Source: Domibacillus indicus
GTDB lineage: Bacteria > Bacillota > Bacilli > Bacillales > Domibacillaceae
Assembly (NCBI RefSeq): GCF_023715895.1
Contig: NZ_JAMBOO010000014.1
Location: 30,938 to 94,937, forward strand
Direction: 5' to 3'
DNA: 64,000 nucleotides
The position numbers and the translations under genes were made by a program. This document shows, piece after piece, positions 7,771 through 17,768 of this stretch. Each line of letters starts with the position of its first letter. The first letter of the stretch is position 1. A model generated the notes under the pieces. The model was given only the letters and a program-made list of their open reading frames with translations, was not told where the DNA came from and did not search any database.

Positions 7771-9975
7771 ATGACCCACTTATATCCATTGATTGAAAAT
7801 GACATTAACCCGTATCGGGACAATGTGCAGGGAAAAGCAAACGAACCAATTACGGTCGCCGGGCTGCTTGATCGGTCAAAGCAGGTGCTTGGTTCTACAT
7901 ACGAAGGAGGAAAACCGGACTGGACGCTGGAAGAAATTTATATGCGTTTAGAAAAAAATGCCCCGCGCATCGCGATTATCGGCGGGTCTTCCGATCATCC
8001 AGCCCATATTATGGATTATCAAACGTCCGCCAGGGCAGCAATCCGTATCTGGCAAAACGGCGGGGTCCCATTTTACTTTTCAACTCCGGTGATGTGTGAC
8101 GGAACAGCACAGAACAATCAAGGGATGAGCTATTCACTGCAAAGCCGCAACGCGGTTGCCCAGATGGTTGTCAATCAGCTTGAAGCCCACAGCTATCACG
8201 GTGCATTCGTCATTCAAGGATGTGATAAGCAGCCCTTGGGCGTCGTCAGTGCGCTGGCTCATGTTGACCGCGTCCGCCGTGAACGCGGGGAGGCTCCGTT
8301 TTTTGCAACGTTTGCACCGGCTCATGTATTGGAAGGCGGGTCCATACCGGATGATGTAATTGAAGAATTGGAGGCGCTGGCCCGGAAAGCAGAAGAAGAA
8401 GGAGCAGCAGACGTAGCGCTCGATTTGCGCGATACAATGGCTTATATTCTGCAATGCTCATCTAACACAGCATTTCAAGGTGTGTTCGAGCGGGCGTACG
8501 AACGGGGCATTTTAACGAAAGAGCAGCATAAATATTTTGAAATGCGGCTCGCGGTCGCAACATGTGATGGGCAGGGCGGTGTTTGTGCTTTTAACGGAAC
8601 AGGCAACAGCTCGCGGCACTTAGTGGCAGGATTGGGTCTCATTCATCCGGCGGTAGAATTGCTAACCGATCCGCCAACCCAGCGCCAGATCAATTCCGTG
8701 CTCGACAGCTTTTCTCACATGATTAATAAAGAAGAATACGGTGTGGCCAACATTGTCGGTGCCAACATTAAAAATGCGATTCGGATTCACAGCGCGTCCG
8801 GCGGCTCGACAAACTTAATGATGCATATGGTCGCAGGCATGCTGTATGCAGGATACAAATTCAGCCTTTGGGATGTAGATCGTATCCATCACGAGCATCC
8901 GATTCCAGACTTATTTGATTATAGTCTGACAGAAGGGCGCGACATTTATTCACTTGCCACGCAGTGCTGCAGCGGAACAAGCAGAGGAATGGAAACCCTG
9001 TTTTACGAATTGCTTGAGCATGGCGTACCGATGGATCAGGATGTGCCGACTGTCGCCGCTAAAACATGGCGGGAGCGGCTGGTCATTACCCGCAGCCTGC
9101 AGGCGGCCAATGTAAAAGAAAATCCAGTGATTTTGTCCACGCCGCGCCGCAGCTTCAGTGGAGTGGATGTACTGCAAGGCAACTTCTTTGAAAGTGCTGT
9201 AGTTAAAATCAGCGGGATGTCCACACCGCAGCTTGATTTGTTTGATGATAAGCTCGCATTTGTGCTGTATTACGAAAATGAAGATGATGCAAATAAAAGT
9301 CTATTGGATACAGCTCTGCTGGCCAGCATTCGTGACCAGAGATTGTTTGCCCATGAGCTGCTGATTGCTTCTTTAAAGTACAACAGCAAAGAAAATTGGC
9401 AGGATCATCAAAACAAGCCATATGACGAGCTGTTTGATTATATGGCAGAGGAAGGAATCTTAAAAATCAGCGTTATCATTGCCGGGCAGGGACCAGTCGC
9501 ATTCGGGATGCCGGAAATGTTTACGCCAATGCAGCACATCAATGCAAGCCGCGTCATGAAAAAACTGGCTACTATTATAAGTGACGGCCGTTACTCAGGT
9601 GTTACTTATGGGGCGGCAATTGGGCATATGACACCTGAAGCATATGAAGGCGGCGGGATTGGCCTTTTGCAGACAGGTGACATCGTTCATCTGCAGCTTC
9701 GTGGAAGACGCATTGACTTTGTGCAGGTGGACAAGCTGTTACAAGGAGAAATTGTCCACTCATTTGAAGAAGAACTAAAACAGCAGCGGGCCAGCTTAGC
9801 GGCAGAGCGGAAACAGCGCATGAAAGTAAGACAGAAAATGGTCGCAGCCAGCAATCGAATGTATGGCCATACCGATGCCGCCAACGGCGTTGTACCTCTT
9901 GCAGTAGTGGAAGATGCAGTTCACGATTACGAGAAAGATATTGTGCTGTTCGAACAGAACATTACGGCGAAGTAA
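7771..9975 (+). CDS. IlvD/Edd-family sugar-acid dehydratase
   Basis: IlvD/Edd enzymes use an Fe-S cluster and magnesium to dehydrate 2,3-dihydroxy acids to 2-keto-3-deoxy acids. Candidate cluster cysteines are Cys109 (VMCDGTAQNNQGM), Cys151 (IQGCDKQPLG) and Cys272 (CDGQGGVCAFNGTG). The conserved SASGGSTN and SDGRYSGVTYGAAIGH motifs of the C-terminal half are present. At 734 residues it is much longer than IlvD (about 560) or Edd (about 600) and nearer the YjhG/YagF xylonate dehydratase group, so an aldonic acid is likelier than a valine intermediate. A coiled, basic C-terminal extension (about 650-700) accounts for part of the length. The substrate is probably a pentonate, since a KdaD-type enzyme follows. 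Confidence 0.85.
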   Translation: MTHLYPLIENDINPYRDNVQGKANEPITVAGLLDRSKQVLGSTYEGGKPDWTLEEIYMRLEKNAPRIAIIGGSSDHPAHIMDYQTSARAAIRIWQNGGVPFYFSTPVMCDGTAQNNQGMSYSLQSRNAVAQMVVNQLEAHSYHGAFVIQGCDKQPLGVVSALAHVDRVRRERGEAPFFATFAPAHVLEGGSIPDDVIEELEALARKAEEEGAADVALDLRDTMAYILQCSSNTAFQGVFERAYERGILTKEQHKYFEMRLAVATCDGQGGVCAFNGTGNSSRHLVAGLGLIHPAVELLTDPPTQRQINSVLDSFSHMINKEEYGVANIVGANIKNAIRIHSASGGSTNLMMHMVAGMLYAGYKFSLWDVDRIHHEHPIPDLFDYSLTEGRDIYSLATQCCSGTSRGMETLFYELLEHGVPMDQDVPTVAAKTWRERLVITRSLQAANVKENPVILSTPRRSFSGVDVLQGNFFESAVVKISGMSTPQLDLFDDKLAFVLYYENEDDANKSLLDTALLASIRDQRLFAHELLIASLKYNSKENWQDHQNKPYDELFDYMAEEGILKISVIIAGQGPVAFGMPEMFTPMQHINASRVMKKLATIISDGRYSGVTYGAAIGHMTPEAYEGGGIGLLQTGDIVHLQLRGRRIDFVQVDKLLQGEIVHSFEEELKQQRASLAAERKQRMKVRQKMVAASNRMYGHTDAANGVVPLAVVEDAVHDYEKDIVLFEQNITAK

Positions 9976-10035
9976 TATGTGCGGGCTCGTCAAAAATCCG
10001 TTAAACTAAAACAAACGACAACGGGAGTGAGCAAC

Positions 10036-10803
10036 ATGCCTATTATCCAGTCAGTGGAAAGAGCATTGAAAATATTGGATTTATTTGACGAGCGCGATCG
10101 CGAATTAACGATTACAGAAATAAGCAAAAGAATGAATTTGCATAAAAGCACGGTTCATTCTCTGCTGAAAACACTTCAAGTGCAGCGCTATATTAAGCAG
10201 GATGAAGAAACAGGAAAGTACTCGCTGGGTTTAAAGCTTTTTGAGCGAGGCAGCTTAGTCGTTGGACACCTGGATGTAAGAAACGTTGCCAGAAAGCATT
10301 TAGAAGATCTGTCAGCTACAACCAACTTGACCGTTCACCTTGTGGTACTGGATGGGCAAGAAGGTGTTTATATTGACAAAGTAGAAGGCAGCGGTGTGAC
10401 CGTCGTGTATTCAAGAGTCGGGCGCAGGGTTCCGCTTCATACGAGTGCGGTCGGTAAATCACTGGTTGCAACAAAATCAGACGAAGAGCTGAACCAGTTG
10501 CTTGAAGGCTACCTGTACACAACGCCGACGGAAAAATCGATCCGGTCCAAAGAAGAATTTTTATCTGTTATTGAGCAGGCCCGGATTGCTGGTTATTCGG
10601 TAGACAATGAAGAAAACGAGCCAGGAATATTTTGCATGGCAGTTCCGATTAAAGACTACTCAGGAAAAGTCATCGCCGCCATTTCAATGTCGATGCCTTC
10701 TTCAAAAATGAACGAGGATGTGCAGGAGGAATATGTGGCAATGTTAAAAGAATGCACCACAAAAATTTCTCAAGCGCTTGGCTATGAGTATCAAAAAATA
10801 TAA
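10036..10803 (+). CDS. IclR-family transcriptional regulator
   Basis: IclR proteins bind operator DNA through an N-terminal winged helix and sense small acids through a C-terminal GAF-like domain. Start ATG 10036 (MPIIQSVERALKILDLF) is chosen because GGGAGTGAG lies just before it; upstream in-frame codons lack a ribosome site. The protein has 255 residues: helix-turn-helix at about 24-60 (LTITEISKRMNLHKSTVHSLL) and effector domain from about 80 (GRRVPLHTSAVGKSL, FCMAVPIKDYSGKV). KdgR, a repressor of 2-keto-3-deoxygluconate use, belongs to this family, so a keto-deoxy acid is a reasonable inducer (inference). It lies inside the operon it probably controls. Confidence 0.9.
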   Translation: MPIIQSVERALKILDLFDERDRELTITEISKRMNLHKSTVHSLLKTLQVQRYIKQDEETGKYSLGLKLFERGSLVVGHLDVRNVARKHLEDLSATTNLTVHLVVLDGQEGVYIDKVEGSGVTVVYSRVGRRVPLHTSAVGKSLVATKSDEELNQLLEGYLYTTPTEKSIRSKEEFLSVIEQARIAGYSVDNEENEPGIFCMAVPIKDYSGKVIAAISMSMPSSKMNEDVQEEYVAMLKECTTKISQALGYEYQKI

Positions 10804-10837
10804 ACGATGATGGTTCATCACATAGGAGGATATAACA

Positions 10838-11728
10838 ATGAGAATTATTCGCTATATGAATGGAAACGAAAAGAAGCTGGCTGTTGTAACGGAAGAAAAT
10901 CAAGCAGTAGATTTACCATACGCGGACTTTATGTCTCTTGTGGCTACTGCACGTTCAAATGATAAAACCGTATTTGATATTGTAAAACAGTTGAGCCTAA
11001 CAGGAGAAGGAAAAGCAATCGATTCGCTCGTTCTGACCACACCAATCGATGCGCCGGAAGTATGGGCATCGGGTGTCACATACAAAAAAAGCAAAGAAGC
11101 ACGCAATTACGAAGCGACACAAGGAAAGCTTGACCGCGAAACGTTTTACGACAAAGTGTATGATGCAGAGCGGCCGGAGATTTTTTTCAAATCAACGGCT
11201 GCCCGTACAGTCGGACCGAACGATCCAGTGTACCTTCGTTCAGATTCTAATTGGCAGATCCCAGAGCCGGAGCTGGGCCTGGTACTCGATAAAGAAGGAA
11301 ATGTGCTCGGCTACACGGTCGGCAATGATATGAGCTGCCGTGACATAGAAGGAGAAAATCCGCTTTATTTGCCGCAAGCAAAAATGTGGAAAAATTCCTG
11401 CTCGATCGGACCGGCAATTTTATTAAAAGAAGCCGTGAAAGATCCATATGAACTGCAAATCATTTGCAGAATTTTCAGAAACGAAGAGAAAGTATTTGAA
11501 GGCTCTGCTCACGTAAACCAGCTGAAGAGAACCTTGGATGAACTCGTTCAATATTTAGTGCGTGATAACGAGGTATTCGATGGAACGGTTCTTTTGACAG
11601 GCACATGTGTGGTGCCGCCAAATGAATTTACGCTGCAGGACCAGGATCAAATCGAAATTGAAATTCCAGGTATCGGCGTTTTGATCAACCCGGTGAAGCA
11701 AAGTGAAACAGCGGTCCAAGTAAACTAA
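10838..11728 (+). CDS. FAH-fold 2-keto-3-deoxypentonate dehydratase (KdaD-like)
   Basis: Members of this branch of the fumarylacetoacetate hydrolase fold dehydrate 2-keto-3-deoxy-arabinonate or -xylonate to alpha-ketoglutarate semialdehyde (2,5-dioxopentanoate), as KdaD does in Sulfolobus. The 296-residue protein shows the signature YKKSKEAR (82-89), FYDKVYDAERPEIFFK (103-118), metal-binding PEPELGLVL (142-150) and GNDMSCRDIEGENPLYLPQA (162-181). The neighbours complete a Weimberg-type route: an IlvD/Edd dehydratase before it and a semialdehyde dehydrogenase after it. A strong site (AGGAGG) precedes ATG 10838. The exact pentonate is unknown. Confidence 0.75.
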   Translation: MRIIRYMNGNEKKLAVVTEENQAVDLPYADFMSLVATARSNDKTVFDIVKQLSLTGEGKAIDSLVLTTPIDAPEVWASGVTYKKSKEARNYEATQGKLDRETFYDKVYDAERPEIFFKSTAARTVGPNDPVYLRSDSNWQIPEPELGLVLDKEGNVLGYTVGNDMSCRDIEGENPLYLPQAKMWKNSCSIGPAILLKEAVKDPYELQIICRIFRNEEKVFEGSAHVNQLKRTLDELVQYLVRDNEVFDGTVLLTGTCVVPPNEFTLQDQDQIEIEIPGIGVLINPVKQSETAVQVN

Positions 11729-11740
11729 AGAGGTGTCGGC

Positions 11741-12040
11741 ATGAGCGGATACAAAACGTTATATTTGAGCAGCAAAGACAGTGTGGCAGTTGCGCTCGAT
11801 GAGATCCCTGCCCATACAGCGGTAACCGTGAAGGTGGATGGCGAAGAACGCTCCCTGACTCTTACAGAGCCGATCCGGTTTGGCCATAAATTTGCGGTCA
11901 AACCAATCCGGCAGGGGGAGGACATTATCAAATACGGGGAAGTCATCGGAGCAGCCGTGACCGATATTCCGGCAGGCGCCCATGTTCACGTACACAACTT
12001 GGAAGGAAAACGGGGAAGAGGTGACAAAATTGCCAACTGA
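11741..12040 (+). CDS. Small SAF-domain subunit of an altronate-dehydratase-like enzyme
   Basis: This 99-residue SAF-domain protein corresponds to the N-terminal domain of UxaA/GarD dehydratases (LDEIPAHTAVTV, IRFGHKFAVKPIRQGEDIIKYGEVIGAA). In UxaA and GarD it is fused to the catalytic domain; here it is a separate polypeptide whose end overlaps the large subunit by 11 bases. The ribosome site is AAGAGGTG before ATG 11741. It should act as a heterodimer with the following protein. Compare the fused GarD at 22898-24433. Confidence 0.82.
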   Translation: MSGYKTLYLSSKDSVAVALDEIPAHTAVTVKVDGEERSLTLTEPIRFGHKFAVKPIRQGEDIIKYGEVIGAAVTDIPAGAHVHVHNLEGKRGRGDKIAN

Positions 12041-13202
12041 AAAAATGCAGTTTTGGGGTTACCGGCGTCCAGATGGACGCATCGGTGTCCGCAATCATGT
12101 ACTCATTTTACCGACGATTACATGCGCAACACAGACCGCTCAGCGTGTAACGGAACTCGTCAGCGGAACCGTCACTTTTATCCATCAGCACGGCTGCGCA
12201 CAGGTGGGAACCGACTACGATCAAACAGCTAGAACGTATGCGGGCATGGGCATGAACCCAAATGTATACGGTGTCATTGTGCTTGGACTTGGCTGCGAAA
12301 CCCATCAGGCTCACCGGATCGGCGATGAAATTGCAAAATGCGGTAAGCCGGTCCAAACGGTTTCGATCCAGGAGCATGGCGGCACACTTCAAACGATTGC
12401 GGAAGTCGCCAAAATTGCGGTAAAGATGGTACAGGATGCCTCTATGGTCCAGCGTGAACTGTGCGATTTTAGTGAGCTGATAATCGGAACGGAATGCGGA
12501 GGCTCAGATGCATGCTCGGGTCTTTCAGCGAACCCGGCTGTCGGGCGCACGAGCGATATGATTGTAGAGCAGGGCGGCACGGCCATCCTCGCGGAGACAA
12601 CAGAATTAATCGGTGCGGAGCACTTGCTTGCAAAACGGGCAGCGAATGATCAGGTAGCGAAAAAAGCGTATGCCGTCATTAAAATGATGGAAAACCGCTC
12701 CATTGAGATGGGCGTAGACATTCGAACAGGAAATCCAAGTCCCGGCAACATTGAAGGGGGCCTGAGCTCTTTAGAAGAAAAGTCACTGGGTGCCTCAACA
12801 AAGTCAGGCACCACCAGGCTGGAGGAAGTCATTGACTATGCGGAGCAGCCAACGAAAAAAGGGCTTGTCTGGATGGATACACCGGGCCATGATATCGAGC
12901 AGCTGACCGGGATGGTAGCAGGCGGCGCCCAAATTGTTTTGTTTACGAGCGGGCGCGGAACCCCAACCGGCTCGCCCATTGCTCCGGTTATTAAAATTTC
13001 AACCAATACTCCTATGTTTGAGCGAATGAATGAAAATATGGATTTAAATGCCGGCACGATTGTAGATGGACAAGAAACTGTCGCCCAGGTGGGGACACGG
13101 ATTATGGATGAAATTCAAGCTGTATCAAATGGAAAGCTGACAAAGTCAGAAATCCTGAAGCAGCATGATTTCGGTATTTGGCGCATTGGACCAACATTTT
13201 AA
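12030..13202 (+). CDS. Large subunit of an altronate-dehydratase-like enzyme (UxaA C-terminal family)
   Basis: This is the catalytic part of the UxaA/GarD iron-dependent dehydratases, which remove water from altronate or galactarate. Motifs are [63 protein letters not shown] and [18 protein letters not shown]; cysteine and histidine residues within them are the expected metal ligands. Start TTG 12030 is preferred because AGAGGTG lies six bases ahead; this gives 390 residues and an 11-base overlap with the SAF subunit. The substrate in this operon is unknown: an aldonate with altronate-like stereochemistry fits, perhaps the product of the LarA homologue (inference). Confidence 0.82.
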   Translation: MPTEKMQFWGYRRPDGRIGVRNHVLILPTITCATQTAQRVTELVSGTVTFIHQHGCAQVGTDYDQTARTYAGMGMNPNVYGVIVLGLGCETHQAHRIGDEIAKCGKPVQTVSIQEHGGTLQTIAEVAKIAVKMVQDASMVQRELCDFSELIIGTECGGSDACSGLSANPAVGRTSDMIVEQGGTAILAETTELIGAEHLLAKRAANDQVAKKAYAVIKMMENRSIEMGVDIRTGNPSPGNIEGGLSSLEEKSLGASTKSGTTRLEEVIDYAEQPTKKGLVWMDTPGHDIEQLTGMVAGGAQIVLFTSGRGTPTGSPIAPVIKISTNTPMFERMNENMDLNAGTIVDGQETVAQVGTRIMDEIQAVSNGKLTKSEILKQHDFGIWRIGPTF

Positions 13203-13221
13203 CTTAAAGGAGAGCGAAACG

Positions 13222-14691
13222 ATGACACTCACTACATTTGAAACGAAAACCTATCAAAACTTTATTAATAATGAATGGACAGCCAGTTCTTCTGATGAAA
13301 CGATTGAAAGCATAAATCCGGCAACAAAAGAAGTTGTAGGACTCGTGCAAAAGTCAACAGAAGAGGATTTGAATAAAGCGGTTGAAGCAGCACACCAGGC
13401 GAAAAAAGCATGGCGGCGGATCGGCCAGGCAGCACGCGGACAGTTTTTATTTAAAGCTGCCAATATTTTAGAAGAAAACCTGGATCATATTGCGGAAACA
13501 ATGACACGTGAAATGGGCAAAACCCTTCCAGAAGCAAAAGGAGAAACAGCGCGCGGTATAGCTATTTTGCGTTATTATGCGGGCGAAGGAATGAGAAAAG
13601 AAGGAGATGTTATTCCATCATCAGATAAAGATGCGCTTATGTTTACAAAGCGTATGCCGCTCGGTGTGGTTGGAGTAATTACACCTTGGAACTTCCCAGT
13701 CGCCATTCCGATTTGGAAATTTGCCCCGGCTCTTGTTTATGGAAACACAATTGTCTGGAAGCCGGCGACAGAAGGCGCCGTAACAGCAGCGAAAGTTGCC
13801 GAGTGCTTTATGGAGGCAGGATTGCCGGAAGGTGTTTTTAATTTTATTACCGGTTCGGGTTCAGTAATTGGGCAGGGGCTGATTGACCATCCTCTTTTAA
13901 ATGCCATCACGTTTACAGGTTCAGAAAACGTTGGCCAGAACGTGGCAAAATCAGCTGCTGCCCGCGGTATTAAATTCCAGCTTGAAATGGGCGGAAAAAA
14001 CCCAGTTATCATTACGAAGGATGCGAACATCGATCAGGCAGTAGAAGCTGTGATCAGCGGCGGGTTCCGTTCTTCCGGCCAGAAATGCACAGCGTCAAGC
14101 CGGGTGATTGTAGAAGAAGCGGTCTATGAGGAGTTCAAAGAAAAGCTTGTGGCAGCCACTGAAAAAATTACCGTTGGAAACGGCCTGCAAGAAGGAATCT
14201 GGATGGGACCGTGCGCAAGTGAAAGCCAGTTTAATACAGTAACAGAAAGCATTGAAAAAGGCCGGCAGGAAGGAGCTACATTGATTCACGGCGGTGAAGT
14301 GCTGACCGGTAGTGAGTATGATAATGGATTTTTCGTAACACCGGCGATTTTTGAAAATGTTACATCAGACATGACGATTGCGCAGGAAGAGATCTTCGGA
14401 CCAGTCATTGCCCTTATTAAAGCAGCTGATCTTGAAGAAGCCATTGAAATGGCGAACGATACGAAATACGGATTGAGCGCTTCTATTTTCACATCAAATA
14501 TCAGCTCTCTCCTTGAATTTATTGATGAAATTGAGGCAGGCCTCGTGCGTATCAATGCAGAAAGCGCTGGTGTGGAGCTGCAGGCGCCGTTCGGCGGCAT
14601 GAAAGCTTCAAGCTCAGGGTCACGCGAGCAGGGTGAAGCGGCCAAAGAATTCTTTACCGCGATTAAAACCGTATTTATTAAAGGCTCTTAA
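13222..14691 (+). CDS. NAD(P)-dependent alpha-ketoglutarate-semialdehyde dehydrogenase
   Basis: An aldehyde dehydrogenase expected to oxidise 2,5-dioxopentanoate to 2-oxoglutarate, the last step of oxidative pentonate or hexarate breakdown. The 489-residue protein has every ALDH hallmark: [10 protein letters not shown] (Asn157), the cofactor turn FTGSENVG, the general base Glu255 in LEMGGKNP and nucleophile Cys289 in [10 protein letters not shown]. Start ATG 13222 follows AAAGGAGAG. It is strikingly similar along its whole length to the ALDH at 30944-32410, which sits beside kdgD, a producer of the same semialdehyde; that supports the substrate assignment. Confidence 0.88.
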   Translation: MTLTTFETKTYQNFINNEWTASSSDETIESINPATKEVVGLVQKSTEEDLNKAVEAAHQAKKAWRRIGQAARGQFLFKAANILEENLDHIAETMTREMGKTLPEAKGETARGIAILRYYAGEGMRKEGDVIPSSDKDALMFTKRMPLGVVGVITPWNFPVAIPIWKFAPALVYGNTIVWKPATEGAVTAAKVAECFMEAGLPEGVFNFITGSGSVIGQGLIDHPLLNAITFTGSENVGQNVAKSAAARGIKFQLEMGGKNPVIITKDANIDQAVEAVISGGFRSSGQKCTASSRVIVEEAVYEEFKEKLVAATEKITVGNGLQEGIWMGPCASESQFNTVTESIEKGRQEGATLIHGGEVLTGSEYDNGFFVTPAIFENVTSDMTIAQEEIFGPVIALIKAADLEEAIEMANDTKYGLSASIFTSNISSLLEFIDEIEAGLVRINAESAGVELQAPFGGMKASSSGSREQGEAAKEFFTAIKTVFIKGS

Positions 14692-14730
14692 GAAAACAGC
14701 ATTTCAATTTACTGTTGGATGAGGTGCACA

Positions 14731-15879
14731 ATGAAAATTACTAAGCTTTCATTATACAAAGTCCCGCCGAGATGGCTGTTTTTAAAAATCGAAACCGATG
14801 AAGGCATCTCAGGCTGGGGTGAGCCTGTCGTAGAAGGACGTGCGGAAACAGTCAGAGCAGCGGTGGAGGAACTCTCCAGCCTGCTCGTCGGCCGCAATCC
14901 GAATGACATTGAAGATTTGTGGCAGACGATGTACCGGGGCGGTTTTTACCGGGGCGGCCCCATCTTAATGAGCGCGATCTCAGGTATTGAGCAGGCGCTT
15001 TGGGATATTAAAGGGAAGTATTACAACATCCCTGTGTATGAAATGCTGGGCGGAAAAGCCCGTCAGAAAATTAAAGTTTATTCATGGATTGGCGGCGACC
15101 GGCCGGCAGACGTTGCGGCAGCGGCGATCGAAAAGCAAAAGCAAGGGTTCCAGGCTGTGAAAATGAATGCTTCCGAAGAAATGAATTACATCGACAGTTT
15201 TTCTAAGGTGGAAAAAGTGATCGAGCGGGTCGCGTCAATTCGCGAAGCGCTTGGCAAAGACTTTGGCATCGGTGTTGATTTTCACGGCCGTATTCATAAA
15301 ACAATGGCGAAAACCCTTGTGAAAGAGCTGGAGCCGTACCGTCCTATGTTTATTGAGGAGCCGGTGCTGCCGGAAAACAATGAAGCGCTTCGCGACATTG
15401 CGCTTCATACCACATGCCCAATTGCGACAGGTGAGCGCATGTACACGAGATGGGGCTTTAAGCAGCTGCTCCAGGACGGGTATGTCGATATTATTCAGCC
15501 CGATTTATCCCATACAGGCGGTATTTTAGAAGGTAAAAAAATTGCGGCGATGGCAGAAGCATACGATGTGGCGGTTGCGCCGCATTGTCCGCTTGGTCCA
15601 ATGACACTGGCCTCTTCTATTCATTTGGACGCATCGACGCCGAATTTTATTATTCAAGAGCAAAGCCTCGGTATTCATTACAACGAGGGCATGGACATCT
15701 TAGACTATATAACCAATCCGGACGTTTTTCATTATGAAGACGGATATGTGAGCATCTCAGATGAACCGGGTCTTGGCATTCATATTAATGAAGAAAAAGT
15801 AAAAGAAGCGGCAAAAATCGGCCACGACTGGAAAAATCCGATCTGGCGCCATGAAGATGGCAGCATAGCGGAATGGTAA
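14731..15879 (+). CDS. dgoD: D-galactonate dehydratase (enolase superfamily, DgoD-like)
   Basis: DgoD dehydrates D-galactonate to 2-keto-3-deoxy-D-galactonate. The 382-residue length equals E. coli DgoD. Metal ligands and bases fall at the numbers I recall for the E. coli enzyme: Asp183 and His185 (GVDFHGRIH), Glu209 (MFIEEPV), Glu235 (IATGERM) and His285 (VAPHCPLGP). The N-terminal capping domain opens with [22 protein letters not shown] 14731 follows GAGGTG; an in-frame ATG at 14719 is possible. The product would be used by the KDG kinase and KDPG aldolase at the operon's end. Confidence 0.88.
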   Translation: MKITKLSLYKVPPRWLFLKIETDEGISGWGEPVVEGRAETVRAAVEELSSLLVGRNPNDIEDLWQTMYRGGFYRGGPILMSAISGIEQALWDIKGKYYNIPVYEMLGGKARQKIKVYSWIGGDRPADVAAAAIEKQKQGFQAVKMNASEEMNYIDSFSKVEKVIERVASIREALGKDFGIGVDFHGRIHKTMAKTLVKELEPYRPMFIEEPVLPENNEALRDIALHTTCPIATGERMYTRWGFKQLLQDGYVDIIQPDLSHTGGILEGKKIAAMAEAYDVAVAPHCPLGPMTLASSIHLDASTPNFIIQEQSLGIHYNEGMDILDYITNPDVFHYEDGYVSISDEPGLGIHINEEKVKEAAKIGHDWKNPIWRHEDGSIAEW

Positions 15880-15891
15880 AGGAGGAGCAAA

Positions 15892-16803
15892 ATGACTTTT
15901 CATGGCATTATACCGCCGGTTGTCACGCTGTTTGATGAAGCGGGAAATTTAGATATTTCTTTGAATAAGCGTTATTTGGACGAGCTTTTGTCACGGAATG
16001 TAGATGGACTTCTTTTGATGGGAAGCTCTGGAGAGTTTTCTTCTCTGACGATTGAAGAGAGAAAGCTGTATGTGCGCGAAATGATCAAGCACATTAACGG
16101 ACGCGTGCCGGTCATGGTCGGTGTCGGCCACTCAGCATTAAAAGAAGTGATTGAGCTGACCCATTATGCCGAAGAGCAGGGAGCAGACGGTGTGCTTGCG
16201 GTCAGCCCGTATTATTGGAAGCTGTCGGAAGAGCAGCTGTATCGCTTTTTCTCTGCTTTAGCATCTGAAACGAGCCTGCCGGTGTTCCTTTACAATATTC
16301 CGATGCTGACCGGCCAAACGTTATCCATCGAGCTTATTCAAAAGCTTGCGGCAGCGTACCCAAACATTGCCGGCATCAAAGAAACGATCAGCGATTTTGG
16401 TCATATCCGGCAGGTCATTGCTTCTGTGAAAAAAATTAGGCCTGATTTTCTCGTTTTTACCGCTTTTGATGATCACCTGCTTCCAGGCCAAATGATCGGC
16501 GCAGATGGAAGCATTAATGGAAGCGCTGTTTTTATGCCGGAGATCTCTGTTGATTTATATAATGCTTATCAGCAGGGGGAGCTGCATGAAGCAGAGCGCC
16601 AGCATCAGCATCTGTCTCAATTAATGGACATCTATGCCGTCTGTCCGACGTTTTTTACGGCCATGAAAGAAGCCGTTCATCAGCGCTGGTTTGATCAGCC
16701 GGCCGGACACCGCGCTCCGTTTGATGTGTATCCAGCAGATTTAACAGAAAAAACAGCCGCTATTTTAAATACAATAAATGAGAAAGAAGGGGTTCAATTA
16801 TGA
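15892..16803 (+). CDS. DapA/NAL-family aldolase or dehydratase
   Basis: A 303-residue class I TIM-barrel lyase that forms a Schiff base with pyruvate-like substrates. GSSGE (44-48), Tyr134 (LYNIPMLTG) and Schiff-base Lys163 (AGIKETISD) are all present. In sugar-acid operons such proteins are usually 2-keto-3-deoxy-aldonate aldolases (YagE-like), splitting the acid into pyruvate and an aldehyde, or 2-keto-3-deoxy-acid dehydratases; which applies here cannot be told. AAGGAGGAG precedes ATG 15892. It overlaps the next gene by four bases, indicating tight coupling. Confidence 0.8.
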   Translation: MTFHGIIPPVVTLFDEAGNLDISLNKRYLDELLSRNVDGLLLMGSSGEFSSLTIEERKLYVREMIKHINGRVPVMVGVGHSALKEVIELTHYAEEQGADGVLAVSPYYWKLSEEQLYRFFSALASETSLPVFLYNIPMLTGQTLSIELIQKLAAAYPNIAGIKETISDFGHIRQVIASVKKIRPDFLVFTAFDDHLLPGQMIGADGSINGSAVFMPEISVDLYNAYQQGELHEAERQHQHLSQLMDIYAVCPTFFTAMKEAVHQRWFDQPAGHRAPFDVYPADLTEKTAAILNTINEKEGVQL

Positions 16804-17750
16804 AAGAAACGCGTGAATTTTTAGAGAGCTTAGGTTATCCTTCGTCTGATCCAGGTGAGCTGCCGACATCGACCAAAACTTTTCCGGACGGTGCACAATA
16901 TCGAATTGAGCTTCCAAGTGTGGAAGGGCCTGAAGCATTAAAAGCGACGCTGGCGGAAATTGACCGTCTTGGCCTGACCATTCACCGCATTTCACAGGGA
17001 AGCGGCATTATGCTGCAGACCGATGAAGAAATCAAGGAAATGTGCGAGCTGACAGCGGAACGCGGCATTGAATTAAGCCTGTTTGTCGGTCCGCGCGGAA
17101 CATGGGATATTAGTGCAGGGCCGCTTACTGCCGCCGGAAAAGCGCAGGCACTTCGTCATGAAGGAGCAAACCAGCTTGTATACGCGATGGAAGACTTAAA
17201 GCGCGGTGCGGCACTCGGCCTTCGTGGAGCGCTTGTTGCCGATGAAGGGCTTTTGCTCCTGACGAAAGAAATGAAAAAGCAAGGGCAGCTGCCGGAGGAT
17301 TTTGTGGTGAAAGTGTCGGTTCAAATGGGATCGGCTAACCCTGTGTCAGTGCGGCTAATGCAGGACATCGGAGCAGATACATACAACGTGCCGACCGGGT
17401 TAACGCTGTCAAAGCTCGCAGCGATCCGCCAGGCTATTGACATTCCTATTGATTTATATGTGGAAGTGCCGGACAATTTCGGCGGATTCCTCCGCTACTA
17501 TGAAATTCCGGAAATCATCCGAGTGCTCGCGCCGGTTTACATTAAATTCGGCTTGCGCAACCATCCCGACGTGTATCCGTCAGGAAAGCAGTGGGAAAGC
17601 ACGAATATTTCTCTTACCCAGGAGCGTGTACGCCGCGCATCAATCGGCATCCAAATGATTGAACGGTACTGCCCAGATGCCAAAACGTCAAAGCTCGGAG
17701 CCGAGGGGCTTGGCATCGCCAAAATCGTAAAAGAAGCACCCATGAATTAA
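16800..17750 (+). CDS. U32-peptidase-like TIM-barrel protein of unknown function
   Basis: I recognise the overall resemblance to the peptidase U32/sugar-phosphate-isomerase-like barrel family but no defined function. The 316-residue protein has barrel-like strands (GIELSLFVGPRG, LRGALVADEG, VKVSVQMGSANPVSVRLM, IPIDLYVEVPDNFGG, PVYIKFGLRNHPDVYPSG) and no signal peptide, so a cytoplasmic enzyme is likely. Aspartate and glutamate residues ending these strands could hold a metal. It overlaps the DapA-family gene by four bases and precedes a dehydrogenase gene by 18, so it belongs to the same branch. A role in carbohydrate-acid metabolism rather than proteolysis is inferred only from context. Confidence 0.6.
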   Translation: MKETREFLESLGYPSSDPGELPTSTKTFPDGAQYRIELPSVEGPEALKATLAEIDRLGLTIHRISQGSGIMLQTDEEIKEMCELTAERGIELSLFVGPRGTWDISAGPLTAAGKAQALRHEGANQLVYAMEDLKRGAALGLRGALVADEGLLLLTKEMKKQGQLPEDFVVKVSVQMGSANPVSVRLMQDIGADTYNVPTGLTLSKLAAIRQAIDIPIDLYVEVPDNFGGFLRYYEIPEIIRVLAPVYIKFGLRNHPDVYPSGKQWESTNISLTQERVRRASIGIQMIERYCPDAKTSKLGAEGLGIAKIVKEAPMN

Positions 17751-17768
17751 GAAAAGGAGCGGAATAAC

